Shown piece by piece: positions 32,401 through 44,900 of a DNA stretch of 64,000 nt. Where the stretch lies: positions 120,593,050 through 120,657,049 of the forward strand of contig OX421961.1 of NCBI GenBank assembly GCA_949128115.1. Direction: 5' to 3'. The position numbers were made by a program, and so were the translations under genes. The stretch comes from Anaspis maculata. Lineage: Eukaryota; Arthropoda; Insecta; Coleoptera; Scraptiidae. How positions within the stretch are numbered: position 1 is the first letter of the stretch; each line of letters starts with the position of its first letter. Under the pieces are notes generated by a model. That model was not told where the DNA came from. It was given only the letters and a program-made list of their open reading frames with translations, and did not search any database.

Positions 32401-35400
32401 CCGGTTCTTGGGTTATGGCTTTTAGAACTCCCTGAAGAATCAGCTTTTGTCTTCCGATCAGCATATCAAGTATCTCAGCTCCACGTGGCAGTCAAATTGA
32501 CCATAAATAATGATAAGTTGTCAACCACAGACCATCAATATCCAGAAAATCAATCATGGTAACGGTTGTTATGCAACTACAGAGTGAACTCCAAGGGAAA
32601 ATTGACTTTGAAAGGGTATAGCTTGAGAACCGTAAGTCGCACATGAGTGATTCAGATGTTAAATTTTAGAGAATTTGATAGACCTTGCAAACGAAGCAAA
32701 ATAAATTAATATGACTCCTCAACAGAAAGTACCGTACAACCTGCTTGGACGGTAAAAGCCCCATGACACGTGCAAAATCAAAACATTGAAAAACAGTCAA
32801 GTTATGTTGAGCGAAAGTGATTGATGGCACAAGGATGCGACTTCTCAAAATATTCAAGAAAATGATAGTCATCACATCAAGGCTTTATCATACTCACAAG
32901 CGTCATGGCAAAATATCAGTGAGTACCTATATACCTAAATATAAAATCGTTGGATATTTGAGAGCCACAAAAGAGGTAGGATATGAAAAGTGACACAAAA
33001 ATCATGACATCACAAAAAATACTTCGACTTATTGGGTCATAGAAAAGCTAGTTGCCTGACGAGGTCCATGTACACAGCTTTTCACACCCAACTTGTCATT
33101 TGAAAAACTTCGATCGTCGTTGCCGTTAATGTTTGTTTCAATTTCAGTAGTTTCCATTATGAACAAAGCACACAGCGCAAGCAACAACTGTTTAAACACC
33201 AAACACAGAGCGAAAAGGTGAAAAATGGGCGTGAAATGTCGATAAAGAACAAAGCACGAACCAAGCTGGCGTAGAGTGGAACTTTGAATGACATAGCGGT
33301 ATGTTGCAAACGCCGTAAAATCACAAACGCTCTGGAATGCAAGTAAAATTCAGGCAGCTTATTGAAGCCCACTATATCAGTCCATTTATTAAATGCAGGT
33401 GGTGAAAATCTCGATGCTCACCATTAGAGAAAAGTTGCGCATTTGTGTGGTGATTGAGAATCTGAAAAGAAACTTTGAATATTCTGATTGGTTCCCGATT
33501 TATCACGAAAAAACTGGAAACTCTTATTTCAGAAATAATTTTTTATCTTTCCAACCATTCAAGCTATTTCAATCAAACTTGGCAGTTTTATGTTTTTGAT
33601 CACTCCGAGTCGAATAACGTTGACAGAAATTTTCCAGGACTTCTAGATTTCAAATTATGATAGTCAACTTTTTTTTTCTTATGGCCGCCATATTGGATTT
33701 TGCACTAATAGATAGAGAAAAAAATCAGCTTTCCGAATTAGTAACCAACATGTTCTTTTTATGACATTTTTAGCGTCAAATTTCGAAATTTTCGTAAATT
33801 ATTGACAAAATCGGGAATGCTTCAAAAAACAATTGAAATATTATCAATAGCAACAACAAAAAAGTGACGGATTGTGTGCAATTGACGTATCTAACTTCCT
33901 AATCGTGTTTTGGGTAAACTAGGGTAATCCCTACTCCTTTTGTAATAAATTTGTCAAACTAACAAGAACCATGCTAGTTCCGACAGACGTTTTTGAACTC
34001 ACAGACACCCTTGACCCATTTAATTCATGAACTCTCGGTACAAACAAGCACAAAACACGATTAAGAAGTTAGATACGTCAATTGCACACCATCTGTCACT
34101 TTTTTGTTGTTGCTACTGATAATATTCCAATTGTTTTTCAAAGTATTCCCGATTTTGTCAATAATTTACAAAAATTTCGAAATTTTACGCTAAAAATGTC
34201 ATAAAAAGAACATGTTGGGTACTAATTTGGAAAGCTATTTTTTCTCTATCTATTAGTGCAAAAGTCCAATATGGCGGCCATAAGAAGAGAAAAAGTTGAC
34301 TATCATAATTTGACATTTAGAAGGTCTGGAAAATTTATGTCAACGTTATTCGACTCGGGGTGATCAAAAACATAAAACTCCCAAGTTTGATTAAAATAAC
34401 TTGAATGATTGAAAAGATGGAAAATAATTTCTGGAATCAGAATTTCCAGTTTTTTCGTGATAAATCGTGAACCAACCCAAATATTCAAAGTTTCTTTTCA
34501 GATTCTCAATCGCCACAAAAATGCGCAACTTTTTTCTAATTTAACCAACCTCGTATCTCTCATCGTTTCCAAGATACCAATGGTGAGCATCGAAATTTTC
34601 ACCACCCTGTATTCATAAAAACTGAAGCAAAGCTCAATAAAGCTGAATTTGGCGACATATCTCTGTAATAAATTGGACCTTGCTAGAAACAAAGCGCCAC
34701 AAACCGATATTGTGCTACGAGTTTCTAAGGCTCGTATCATGCGAATCGATTTGGACGCGGTTGAATATTGAGGATTGAAATTGTTGTTAGAGAAGAGTGG
34801 TCTGAAATTTGAATGTAAAATGGATCCATTAAACGCAATATCGGCACAGCAAGTTACAGCAGTTATTGGGCTCTTGACTATGGGTAGGGAATATGCTAGT
34901 TAAAGCATTAAAATGCCCTGCCCTGACATCGTGAGTGATAAAAACGTCTCTCTGGCTGGAACACTGGTCGGTACTTCCATTGCGACACCTTTTGTGGACC
35001 TTGAAAGATCGACTCGACCTCAAAAGGTTACATTCATATTTCTCAACTGTAAAATGTCTTTGATTTCTTTGCTGATTGATTCAAGTTGTATTTTTATCAA
35101 ATTAATGTCCAATACCTATTCAGAAGTTCATACAAATTAAGAATAGGTATAAGAAATGTAAGGCTAGAAAATTTGTTGAATCTTTGAAATCATATTTTAA
35201 CGAGAACCATTTGAATTGCCCCGGTTGAAGCATAATTTGATCTTAGTTACTTGAAAGCTGATCGCGCTTGGTTTCAGATGCTGAAAGAATCCGGTACAAA
35301 CATTTTGGAACCGGTGATGTTACTGGAAGTCGTAACACCAGACCAATATCTGTCGGCGATCATGGCCGATTTGTCCAGGCGAAGAACCGAAATTCACAAC

Positions 35401-37116
35401 GTCAGCATTCGAGCAAACACCAAGGTTTGCATCTTGAAAATATTCCTTATCGATATATACTGCCTGCCAAAAAAAGTGCAACACCTCGATGCCGTTGGCT
35501 GATTTTGATCAAATTTTCACAAAACAAGTATTTAATCTACACTAACAAATGATTAACATTCTGGATATCTAGGCGCTGTAGTTGTTTTGTTTTTCCCCTT
35601 GGTAACCGTAAAACACAAGAAATTGTTTTTCGTTTTTCCTGGTTGTTACAAACCACATTTTTTGCAATAAGTTTCAATAGTGAACCCCAAGAGTCCTGAA
35701 ATGCCAAGAGCCCGTCAACCTCGGCAGTACCATCATTTAACCGAGTTCCAGAAGGGACAGATTATTGGCTTAAAAAATGAGGGGATTTCGTATCGAAGAA
35801 TTGCGAGACTTGTTGGTTGCAATGCTTCGACTGTGATGAGATGGTGGCGGAGATGGAACGAGGAGGCCAATTATCGGCGACGGAATGGATCTGGTCGTCG
35901 TAGAGCCTCCACGGTACGTCAAGATCAACGTCTTCGAGTAGCGGCTGTAAGAGACCGATTTACGACAACCCGAGCAGTCGGAAACGAGTGGGTTGCAGCT
36001 ATAGGACGCCCAATCTCAATGAGCACGGTCTATAGAAGAATTAGGTCTTTTGGGCTAAGTTCTTATCGTCCGCTGTTAACCCTTCCCCTCACTCCTGTTC
36101 ACCGGGCCAGAAGATTGGAGTGATGCAATGAGCGCAGAAACTGGGTCCAAGAATGGCATCGGGTGGTCTTCAGTGACGAGTCCCGCTTTTGTCTTTGGGC
36201 TCATGACGGCCGGGGGAGGGTGAGGCGCTTTCGTGGGGAACGGCATAATCCCGAATTTTTTGCCGAGCGACACACTGCCCGTACACCCGGATTGATGGTT
36301 TGGGGAGCAATATGCCATGGAAGCAGGTCACCATTGGTGTTCATTGAGGGCACTATGACAGCTGCATCTTACATCGCGAGTGTGCTGGAACCCGTTTGCC
36401 TTCCATACCTTCAGGGGCTCAACAACCCTATTTCCCAACAAGACAATGCACGTCCTCATACGGCAAGAGCTTCAATGCAGTTCCTGGAAGATGCACACGT
36501 TGATGTGCTTCCATGGCCTGCTTGCTCTCCTGATTTGTCGCCCATCGAACACGTGTGGGATATGATGGGAAGAAAGGTGGGGCAATTACGCCATCCTCCC
36601 AACAACTTGGAAGATCTCCGTATGGCCTTGCAAGAGGCATGGGATGGCTTGTCACAAGCGGCAATCGACCACTTGATTGAAAGCATGCCTCGTAGGGTTA
36701 ATGAGTGTCGGGCAAATCGTGGAGGAGCGACACATTATTAATTTTTTCTGAAGTTCCTTGTATTACGATTTCCAGAATCTAATCGTTTGTTTCTATTGCT
36801 AAAACACATGTTTTGCGAAAATTTGAATAAAATTGATCCACGGCTTCATGGTGTTGCACTTTTTTTGGAAGGCAGTATATTTTTCAAAGACCTCTCTCTC
36901 TCTCTCTCACTCTATCTCTCCATTATATCAAATGAACGTTGATTTTTGAAACAGGTCGTGACGGCGAACGTTCCTCTGGCCGAACTGATGGGCTATTCCA
37001 CGACATTGAGGACGATTTCGTCGGGAACCGCGTCGTTTTCCATGGAATTCGACGAATACCGAATGATGTCCAGTGTAGATGAAGATGCAGCCATTAGGAG
37101 CGTGCGAGGATTTTGA
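26479..37116 (+). CDS. GFM2: Mitochondrial elongation factor G2 / ribosome-releasing factor 2 (five exons, 738 aa)
   Basis: Exons 26479-26611, 26670-26936, 26990-28497, 35278-35424 and 36955-37116; all junctions GT/AG and the sum is 739 codons with TGA. The protein starts with a basic, acid-free leader ([20 protein letters not shown]), a likely mitochondrial import signal. GTPase motifs: G1 AHIDAGKT (40-47), G2 [10 protein letters not shown]3 DTPGH (104-108), G4 NKMD (158-161), G5-like GSAYKN. Domains II-V of the EF-G fold follow, with the last exons giving the C-terminal '[20 protein letters not shown]'. In the family, EF-G2mt works with mitochondrial RRF to split ribosomes after termination rather than in translocation. 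Phrases such as [23 protein letters not shown] point to GFM2 rather than GFM1 (by memory). Introns 1 and 2 are 58 and 53 bp; introns 3 and 4 are 6.8 and 1.5 kb, swollen by transposons. Confidence 0.95.
28547..29390 (-). mobile_element. Candidate LTR-like promoter segment in EF-G2 intron 3
   Basis: On the minus strand it ends TTGTAACA (rc of 28547-28554). It contains TGTATAAAAAGCGGAGCG (rc of about 29070-29087), followed by AGTCAGTCAGTAGCAGTCAG, the layout of a retroelement promoter and start region. The 5' boundary and duplication were not found. It could be a diverged solo LTR. Confidence 0.35.
29402..30860. repeat. 1.46-kb palindrome in EF-G2 intron 3
   Basis: AATAGTGGGGT (29401) against ACCCCACTAT (30851), then GGGGAAGCACAAAAGCTTCC (29499) against the mirrored block ending near 30750. 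The inner arms near the axis (about 30120) are GCTGAGCATCGCCAG and CTGGCGATGCTCAGC. A short self-palindrome AAGCTTTTGTGCTT lies in each arm. It will be transcribed as part of the intron. Confidence 0.85.
30872..30991 (+). repeat. Two tandem 60-bp units
   Basis: TTAATGCTGGGTTCATAGAC and the following 40 bases appear twice, differing at one base (CTAAAAATTG versus CTAAAATTTG). Each unit contains GCCTTAGGCGTT and carries the terminal sequence of the Harbinger-like element to its right, so the element end has been duplicated. Confidence 0.85.
30936..31781 (+). mobile_element. Harbinger-like element (TGCTGGGTTCATAGAC ends, TAA duplication)
   Basis: Inverted ends TGCTGGGTTCATAGACAAAG and CTTTGTCTATGAACCCAGCA, flanked by TAA on both sides (30933-30935, or 30873-30875 if the tandem copy is counted, and 31782-31784). 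A 3-bp TAA/TTA target is characteristic of PIF/Harbinger. The interior holds a broken MADF-domain frame, which fits, because Harbinger elements carry a DNA-binding partner gene beside the transposase. The transposase is missing. Confidence 0.7.
31188..31410 (+). pseudogene. MADF-domain protein fragment inside the Harbinger-like element
   Basis: From ATG 31188 the frame reads [14 protein letters not shown] then a stop; 'LIELVE' is the typical first helix of MADF. After about 60 bp a frame reads [18 protein letters not shown], then GSGAS and [14 protein letters not shown]. This matches the MADF core, with W...LR..F....KK and SW..Y..L.FL. The linking piece could be a degenerate region or an intron. 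Function is at most past: DNA binding for the transposon. Confidence 0.6.
31785..33393. other. EF-G2 intron 3, middle part
   Basis: No gene. The stretch near 32150-32290 (TTTGAAACTTGGCAGTG, GGCCGCCATTTTGAAAAGATG) resembles wording used in the family B palindromes and is probably an old repeat. Confidence 0.35.
33394..34612. repeat. Palindrome family B, copy 1 (EF-G2 intron 3)
   Basis: Left arm GGTGGTGAAAATCTCGATGC and right arm GCATCGAAATTTTCACCACC, ending CACCCTGTA. The arms match inward through AAAGTTGCGCATTT, ATTTATCACGAAAAAACTGG and TATGGCGGCCAT. The loop holds a smaller mirror around GACAGACGTTTTTGAACTCA. Copy 2 is at 56511-57998. The left terminus is degraded (TGCAGGTGG). Confidence 0.85.
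35460..36875 (+). mobile_element. Tc1-like DNA transposon in EF-G2 intron 4
   Basis: Ends CTGCCTGCCAAAAAAAGTGC and rc CTGCCTTCCAAAAAAAGTGC, a 27-bp terminal repeat with one mismatch. Flanked by TA (35458-35459 and 36876-36877). Length 1,416 bp. It encodes one transposase spoiled by a single stop. Same orientation as the host gene. Confidence 0.92.
35701..36741 (+). pseudogene. Tc1-family transposase with one premature stop
   Basis: 346 codons from ATG 35701. A single TGA at 36121-36123 replaces what is probably Trp (RLE-stop-CNERRNW), and the frame continues unchanged. The N-terminus has a paired-type helix-turn-helix ([15 protein letters not shown]... [20 protein letters not shown]) and a GRRR-type hinge. 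The catalytic residues are Asp159 (VFSDES), Asp248 (QQDNARPH) and Glu283 (SPIEHVW), with 34 residues between the last two, so DD34E. All other family hallmarks are intact, so the copy was disabled recently. Readthrough or splicing use is not expected. Confidence 0.92.
36891..36921 (+). repeat. CT-rich simple repeat
   Basis: A CTCTCTCT run upstream of the last EF-G2 exon. It may serve as an extended pyrimidine tract for the 3' splice site at 36954. Confidence 0.6.
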
Positions 37117-38997
37117 GCGTGCCATTTTTCGTATATAAGTAGATTTGGAAATTATCATGATCGTATCACTTCGGGAACACTTGAGAATCAGAAGTGCCGA
37201 TTTCAATAGTCGAGATGACAGAAAAAGAAGAAGAAGAAGATGATGATGATGCTCCAAAGCTGGATTCATGCTGAGCGAAGCGATTCTTTGCCTGGACCAA
37301 CCACATTAATTCATCATGACGTTAACGTGAATCAACGTGATTAGTTCAGGCAAAAAGTCGCTCCGCTTCTGTCCGCAGCAAAAAATCGTTTGTCATGAAG
37401 CTTAAGAATGTAAGTGTGTAGGATTGATTTTCATAGGGTGAAAAAATATTCATATTATGAACCAAGAAAAAACCTGAGAATGAAATCTCCAGGTCACTCG
37501 AATCACAGTTCTGTTGGACGTACTATAGTATCGTTGACGCAGTGTACCTGAACGATAGTAATAATTGTGGGAAAGTAAAGTAAAAGCTAACATGCGGTTC
37601 CCATACACTTCCTATTTTCAGTAGATTGACTTTTTGGAACAAAAATGAAGTGACAAGCTGAGGGGCTACAGCTACGGCTGATGGCACTCGCAAAGTTTTG
37701 GAGCGAAGCCATCAGCGGCCATCGGCCGTATTCTCCCAGCGCCCCAGCTTGTCATTTTATTTTTGCTCCAAAAAGTCATTCTACTGAAAATAGAAAGTCT
37801 ATGGGATATAGTAACGTCATTTTCTTTATTTCCTATGAATTATTTCAGTGATTATGATCAATCATTGCTGTTGAGTTTGAGGACGTTCTTTTGTAGTTTA
37901 TCAAATTATTCAAATATACCTACTGATTTAACATCTTACGTTCTCCAGTTTTATTGATTTTTATTCCCCTCACCTCACAATGCAGTAATAATTACTTAAG
38001 TATTCAATAACATGGTATACGTATACCGGGTGATCATTGGAGAACTATCCAGCTGTAATGAAGTTCCGATTTCTAGTGAAAATTTTTTCGATGAAAAACA
38101 GGTCCACGCTGGTAGCTTGTTTTAGCTTTCGCAGAATTGGTAGCTTGTCGTCACGCCCTGGCAAAACATACCCTGGACAAAACGTTTCCCACAAAACGTC
38201 CCCACGACAAAATGGCTCAGGACATAACTTCCTCCACGAAGGGCCCAGGTCCCAGCTGGTAGCCTGTCGTCAGGTCCCGGCGGTGTGGTAGGTGTTTGGA
38301 TTAAGTCTGTCGGGATTTCGGGTCTGTCGGGATTCCGTAGTGATCCGTAGTAGACCCTGCTGAAGCCCCCACGTGACGAATATAGAATGAGATTTGCATA
38401 ACAAATGCCATCCCGCAATCCCGTAAGGCATGCCCTGGCGCAACTCTTATTCTTTGTGCTTTTGTCAAGGCTCCAGCAAAACTATATCTAATCAAGACCA
38501 TCATGTATATTTTATGGTCGACTGTAGGTAGGTACCTAGAAGTGAAATGTTATGGAAATGGGAGTTATTGTTCTTTTTGTTACTTTACATAATATGTTTT
38601 GACTTTAGGTATATCGATTTATACTTGAAGAAAACACTGGCTTTTGGTTAATATTACGATGGGAACTCAATTTTTAGGTATAGCAACATACAGATAACAT
38701 TTTTTAAATATCCAGACTTCTTGAAAAAATTATAATTAAATATTAATTTGTACCAAATATTAGGACTGTTTTCATTTGAAACAATATATACGCTTGACTT
38801 AGGTATTTTTCAATTGCTTATTGTGTTCCCAGGAAAAGTAATACTACAACAAAAACATTAATTGTTCAAAATCGAGTTCGGAATATAAATAGGTACCTAC
38901 ATGTTAAAATTGTCAGCTTGTTTATTTACGTGCGATAAGCAGCTCCAGCAGTCTTCTTGATTTCTTTATCACTATTTTCAGTAGTTTTTCTTAGTTG
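37117..38997. other. EF-G2 3' flank and spacer to the esterase cluster
   Basis: Begins with the likely 3' UTR (GAAGAAGAAGATGATGATGATG near 37225). An imperfect palindrome GCGATTCTTTGCCTGGA / TCAGGCAAAAAGTCGC spans about 37280-37365. A hairpin MITE lies at 37612-37794, and a family A scrap (TACCGGGTGATCATTGGAGA...) at about 38023-38102. GTAGGTAGGTACCTAG lies at 38524. No gene recognised. Confidence 0.45.
37612..37794. repeat. Short hairpin MITE, copy 2
   Basis: CTATTTTCAGTAGATTGACT mirrored by AGTCATTCTACTGAAAATAG; same family as 1091-1253, sharing GTGACAAGCTG and ACGGCTGATGGC. Confidence 0.75.
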
Positions 38998-41900
38998 ATG
39001 TTAAAAACACTGCACCTACCAATTTTGTCCTTCCCTACGCTGACAAGGTCAACTTTGGGATATTCAGCTAGAAACTTCATGATGTCAGAAACTCCAGAAA
39101 CCATCACCACTACCATATGGCAAGGTAAACTACGCGGTTTGGTTTGCAAAGACCAAAACGGATCGTCTTTCTACAGCTTTCGGGGGATTCCTTACGCCAA
39201 GCCCCCAGTTGGCCCACTCAGATTCAAGGTATGTATGTGCCATAACCAGAGTAAATTATTATCATCATCCTGTATCTCTATAAAAAGCTATGACCTTGTC
39301 ATCTTGATTATTGCCATAATCATCGTTAGTCTCTCTATCTCCCGGCCAAGTTATTTTTGATACATCGAGTTGTTGAAAGATCATTATTGCCGGAGTTATA
39401 AAAATTCGATTTTTGGTTCATTTTTTTCCCCTCGAGTCCTACCAGCCGATTTTTATAACTCTGCGAGACTGATTGAAATTTCGTTAAAATTTGACAGGTT
39501 TGTAGAAGATTTTTCCTCAGCAGAGGTAACTTGGGAATGCCAAATGAAGTTGCAGTTACTTCGACTGTTCACGAAATACCCTCGAAAATACCTACATGTT
39601 TTCCTCGATGTTTTCGGATTTTGAAGCCAGATAAAATCGTTGAAGAATACATTTTCAAAAAAAAAACACGCTGAAACATTCATTTATAACCCAGTTTATA
39701 ACTCTTTGTAACCAATACAATTTTCTATTCCAAGACCTCAAACACCCTGTAAAAGTAAGTACAGAGTGATCCACCGAGATCCCCCCCCCCCTGTTGGAAT
39801 TTTCCCCGTTGGAATAAATTGACAGGGAGGAGAATTTTTCGTAACAATTTTTCCAGTAGAATTCAAATTTGGACACCAACATTTTCTAAACTGCTCAACA
39901 ACTGAAATGACGGTATCGAAAATTTTGCCCTTAATTCAAAATGACGTAACTTTAGATTGACACAACCGATTTTGAATTTGTTTTCACAGTTTTTTTAGAT
40001 CCATTTTTCAGGAATCCATCCCATTGACGAGATGTCGTTTTTAATTCCAATCACTTTTTTCACAGGGTGGGATGTGAAACATTGCAAAATTGTGCTGAGC
40101 TCCACCGATCCCCGTTTCTGTGAATTTTTTTTTTCGAATTCTAATGAATTATTCATGATAGCCCAGGCGCCAGGAAGCAAAAATCAGCTCAATAAGGAAA
40201 TAATTGTTTCCTGGCTGGAAACTAGCTTAAAACGATCTGTGTAGCTTAGGTTTTGACATACTAGTTTCCCCCCTTTCAGAAATGTCGGCGTCATGTCGCC
40301 ATCATCAACAAGAAGTGCACCAGCGTGATTTTTGCCGGATATCTTGATTTTGGGCCATCTGACAGCAAAAGATGTGAGAAGTTATTTTGAAACCAATGAA
40401 ATTTCCTACGGAATAGTTTTTAAACGGCTGTTCTCCGATCAATGGTTTTTGAGATAGAGCTTCTGGAAGCGAGAGGCATTGTCGTAAAAGCTCCATGGCC
40501 ACTTGACTCGAAACACTAAAATCTCGATGTGACAAAAAAATTTAAAAATGAGATTTCTCGGGAATCCTTCATGCTATAGTTGCAGTGAAGGTTTTGAACT
40601 CTTTCTCTTGAACCGTTGATTACGAATATAGAAAAGTCAGAAACATCACTTTGTACATATACAGGGTGTACTAAGGGAATCAAATCAGATCAGAGAAATT
40701 TCACATATTTCTTCGATTTAGCCTATATGCGACACTCTAAGCACCTAACACGAGTCCAATATCAATATGAATTTGCTCTGAAAGCTTCACTTAATACACT
40801 AAAGAAGTGGTCAGCTCACAGCTTTACTGTAAAATGTTTTGAAGGCCCTCTGAAATCATCAAAATATTAGAAATTTACAGTACCAAGGAATGTATATAAC
40901 AGTATATTATATACCAAGGGACCAAAGTGAGTTTTCAATTTGGGGATTTGGACCCAAAGGGCCCTCGAGCAACAAACTTCACCTAAGGGATCAAAAATTC
41001 ACTTTGGTTCCTTGGTATATAATATACTGTTACATACATTTCTTGCTACTGTAAATTTTGATGATTCCAGAGGGCCTTCAAAACATTTTACAGGAAGGCT
41101 GTGAGCTGACCACCTCTTGAGTGTATCAAGTGAAGCTTACAGAGCAATGCATATTGATATGGGACTCGTGATAAGTGCTTAGAGTTTCGCATAGGCTAAA
41201 TCGAAGAAATATGTCAAATTTCTCTGTTCTGATTTGATTCCCGTAGTACACCCTGTATATGTACAATGTGACGTTTTTGACTTTTCAATATTCGTAATCT
41301 ACGGTTCAAGAGAAAGAGTTTAAGACCATCACCGCAACTATAGCATGAAGGATTCTCGAGTAATTTCATTTTGAATTTTTTTTTGTCACATCGACATTTT
41401 AGTTTTTCGAGTCAAGTGGCCATGGAGTTTTCACGACAATGACTCTCGCTTCCAGAAGCTCTATCTCAAAGACCATAGGTCGCAAAAGATTGATTGAAAA
41501 ATCAAACTGTAGGAAATTTTATAGGCCTCAAAATGACTCCTCACATCTTTTGCTGTCAGATGACCCAAAATTAAGATTCGGCAAAAACCACGCTGGTGCA
41601 CGTCTTGTTGATGATGGCGACATGACGCCGACATTTCCGAAAGGGGGGAAACTAGTATGTCAAAACCTAAGCTACACAGATCGTTTTAAGCTAGTTTCCA
41701 ACCAGGAAACAATTATCTCCTTATTGTTTTCCCTGGCGCCTGGGCTAATGAAGCCTGATGTCTAATCTCAAAACGGTTTTTGAATTTTCCAGATCAGATG
41801 TCCAACAGTGACGATATGATTTTTTTACTTTCCCGACCCACCAAAATCTGTTCACGGGATAAAAAGTTGGAAAATTTGTAGTTTTTCTAGAGAGGAGAAC

Positions 41901-44900
41901 TCGAAAACCGTGGGTCCGATTTCAAAAATTTTTCCTCCAGAAATTAATTCAATTTTTTCTCAATAAGCATGTCTGCACCTAAAATGGATATTTCGTGGGG
42001 CTCATCGCATGTCGAAGTTTGCACTGCAGTTTATTCAAATTCACGGAATGTGCAAATTCCATTCTGAAAAAACGACCGTCGGGAAACCTAAACCGCGTCG
42101 ATTTTGAAGATGGATCTGCACGTTGGAAATGGTCTTAATCGTCATAGGGGACCTCAAAACGGATATATCCGTCGAAATCTCGGAAACAATTTTTAGCGCT
42201 TTCACAATACTTCTCCTCGTTGGGTGGTGGGTCGGGAAAGTAAAAAAATCATATCGTCAAGGTTGGACTTCTGATCTGGAAAATTCAAAAACCGTTTCGA
42301 GATTAGACATCAGGCTTCATAAATAATTCATTAGAAATCGAAAAAAAAAAATTCACAGAAACGGGGATCGGAACTTAGCACAGTTTTGCAATGTTTTACA
42401 TTCCACCCTGTAAAAAAAGTAATTGAAATCAAAAATTTAATTTCGTCAATGGAATGGATAGATGAATCTGAAAAACTGTGAAAACAAATTCAAAATCGAT
42501 TGTGTCAATCCAAAGTTACGTCATTTTGAAAAAGGGCAAAATTTTCGATACCGTCATTTCAGTTGTTGAGCAGTTTATATCTTGCAGTGTACAGGTGTTC
42601 CAAAAAAAATTTCACATTTTTTTGGCACCCTGTATTTAAATACACGTTGGAAAGCAGTTTTTTCTCTAGAGTCCGAATAATATTTGATATGTGATTATGA
42701 TCATATACAGGGTGTTGATTTTCAAACTTTCTACTTCAGATTCTTGTCACCAAATTTTTTCCTCAAAAAACGCCGAAAAAGGTCAATTTTTATTTGAAGG
42801 GGGACCTCTAGGACACGTATTGCAGAATTCGTATCTTCAAACCCTTCGCCTCCACCCTACCCAACTTCAAAATTCCGAATAGCATTACCTATCTTGTGAT
42901 GCTTCGCATGCGTACAATACCCTGATTCATACGTACGTTTTCAAGTACGTACGCCCCTATAGTACAAGAAAGATAGATTTCAACCTCGGAAAAAATATGG
43001 ACGTCCTGAAAATTTGATATTTCGTTCAGAATTGAGTGCTCTACAACATATCCAAAATCGCCAAAAATCGCACCCGGGGGTTTTGAGTTATTGGAGGGGG
43101 GGTGAAAAATTGCTGGTAAAAATGGAGGGGATGGAACCCGTCAATCCATTGGATGCGAATACATTATAGTCCGACGTATCATATCCCATTGATACTGCAC
43201 AAAAAGTGTCCATCATTGTTAAAGGGGAGTAGTGGGGGGGGCGGAGCTCTGCTAGGTGATCCATTTTGTTTTTCTGGCCATGTAGAACCGATCACGACAA
43301 GTTTGATATCTTTTCCGACTGAATTCAATCTCCTAAACTCATATTCGATGTGTAAATTCGGATGAAAACAAGTTTAAACAAGTTAACTTAAGAAAACTTG
43401 TTTTTTTTTACAATTTTGACGAGTTTTTGTTTTACTGTTGAAGGCGTTCATTTTTAGAAAACTTCCAGGGACTAATAAATTGAAGTGTATTCTCCACAAA
43501 AATCATCCACTCGATGTATAATTCTGTTTCTCGACTTAAAAAAATCGATTTGAACTTGAGCCGGCGCGGCCCGTCGTCTACTACTAACCAGAACACTACA
43601 GCATGCACCTTTAAATGAAAACACCTCAAACTATTGAAGAAATAACAACTCATCTTTGAAAATTGGAGGATCTGTGAAGAATTGAATTTCCTATAACATA
43701 AACAAAATCGCCATGAATCGCACTACAGGGTTTTGAGTTATTTAAGTGGAGAGGTAACAGTTCATAGAGTATGAATCCTGTCAAAGTGTTATCCTTCTCC
43801 TCGAATAACTCAAAATCCTGCATTGCGATTCATGGCGATTCTGTTCATGTTTTAGGGAATTCAGTTTTGCACAAATCCTCCAATTTTCAAAGATGAGTTG
43901 TCATTTCTTCAATAGTTTGAGGTGTTTTCATTTAAAGGTGCATGCTGTAGTGTTCTGGTCAGTACTAGACGACGCGCCGTGCCGGCTCAAGTTCAAATCG
44001 ATTTTTTAAACTCGAGAAACAAAATTATACATCGAGTGGATGATTTTTGCGGAGAATGCACTTCAATTTGATGGTCCCTGAAAACTTTCTAAAAATGAAC
44101 ACCTCCAACAATAAAAAAAAAATTCGTCAAAATTGTCAGAGAAAAACAAGTTTTCCCAAGTTAACTTGTTCAAACTTGTTTTCATTCGACTTTACACATC
44201 GGATACGAGTTCAGGAGATTGAATTTAGTCGGAAAAGATACCAAACTTGTCGTGATCGGCTCTACATGGCCAGAAAAACAAAATGGATCACCTAGCAGAG
44301 CTCCGCCCCCCCACTACTCCCCTTTAACAATGATGGACACTTTTTGTGCCAAAATCGTATCAAGGGGATATGATACGCCGAACTATAATGTATTCGCATC
44401 CAATGGATTGACGGGTTCCTTCCCCTCCATTTTCACCTGCAATTTTTTACCCCCCCTCCCCTCCAATAACTCAAAACCCCCAGGTGCGATTTTTGGCGAT
44501 TTTGGATATGTTGTAGAGCACTCAATTCTGAACAGAATATCAAATTTCCATGACGTCCATATTTATTCCGAGGTTTTACCAATTTTTTTTACTATTTTTC
44601 CTGTACTACTATGCCTCTATGTTACCTACCAGGAAACAATGATTTTACTATATGGGACTTCAACAGGCGCCTGAACCCCCGACGCAATGGCCAGGCACCT
44701 TCGACGCAACCAAAGAAGGCAACCCCAGCTTCTCCAAACACATGTATCGAAAATGCATGGTCGGTGACGAAGACTGCTTGAACCTGAACGTGTTCACCAA
44801 CGAGCTGCCTCGTTGCGGCAAACCGAAGAAACCGGTGATGGTCTGGATCCACGGCGGCGGCTACACCGTCGGCTCGAACCACTCCGAGCTGTACGGGCCC

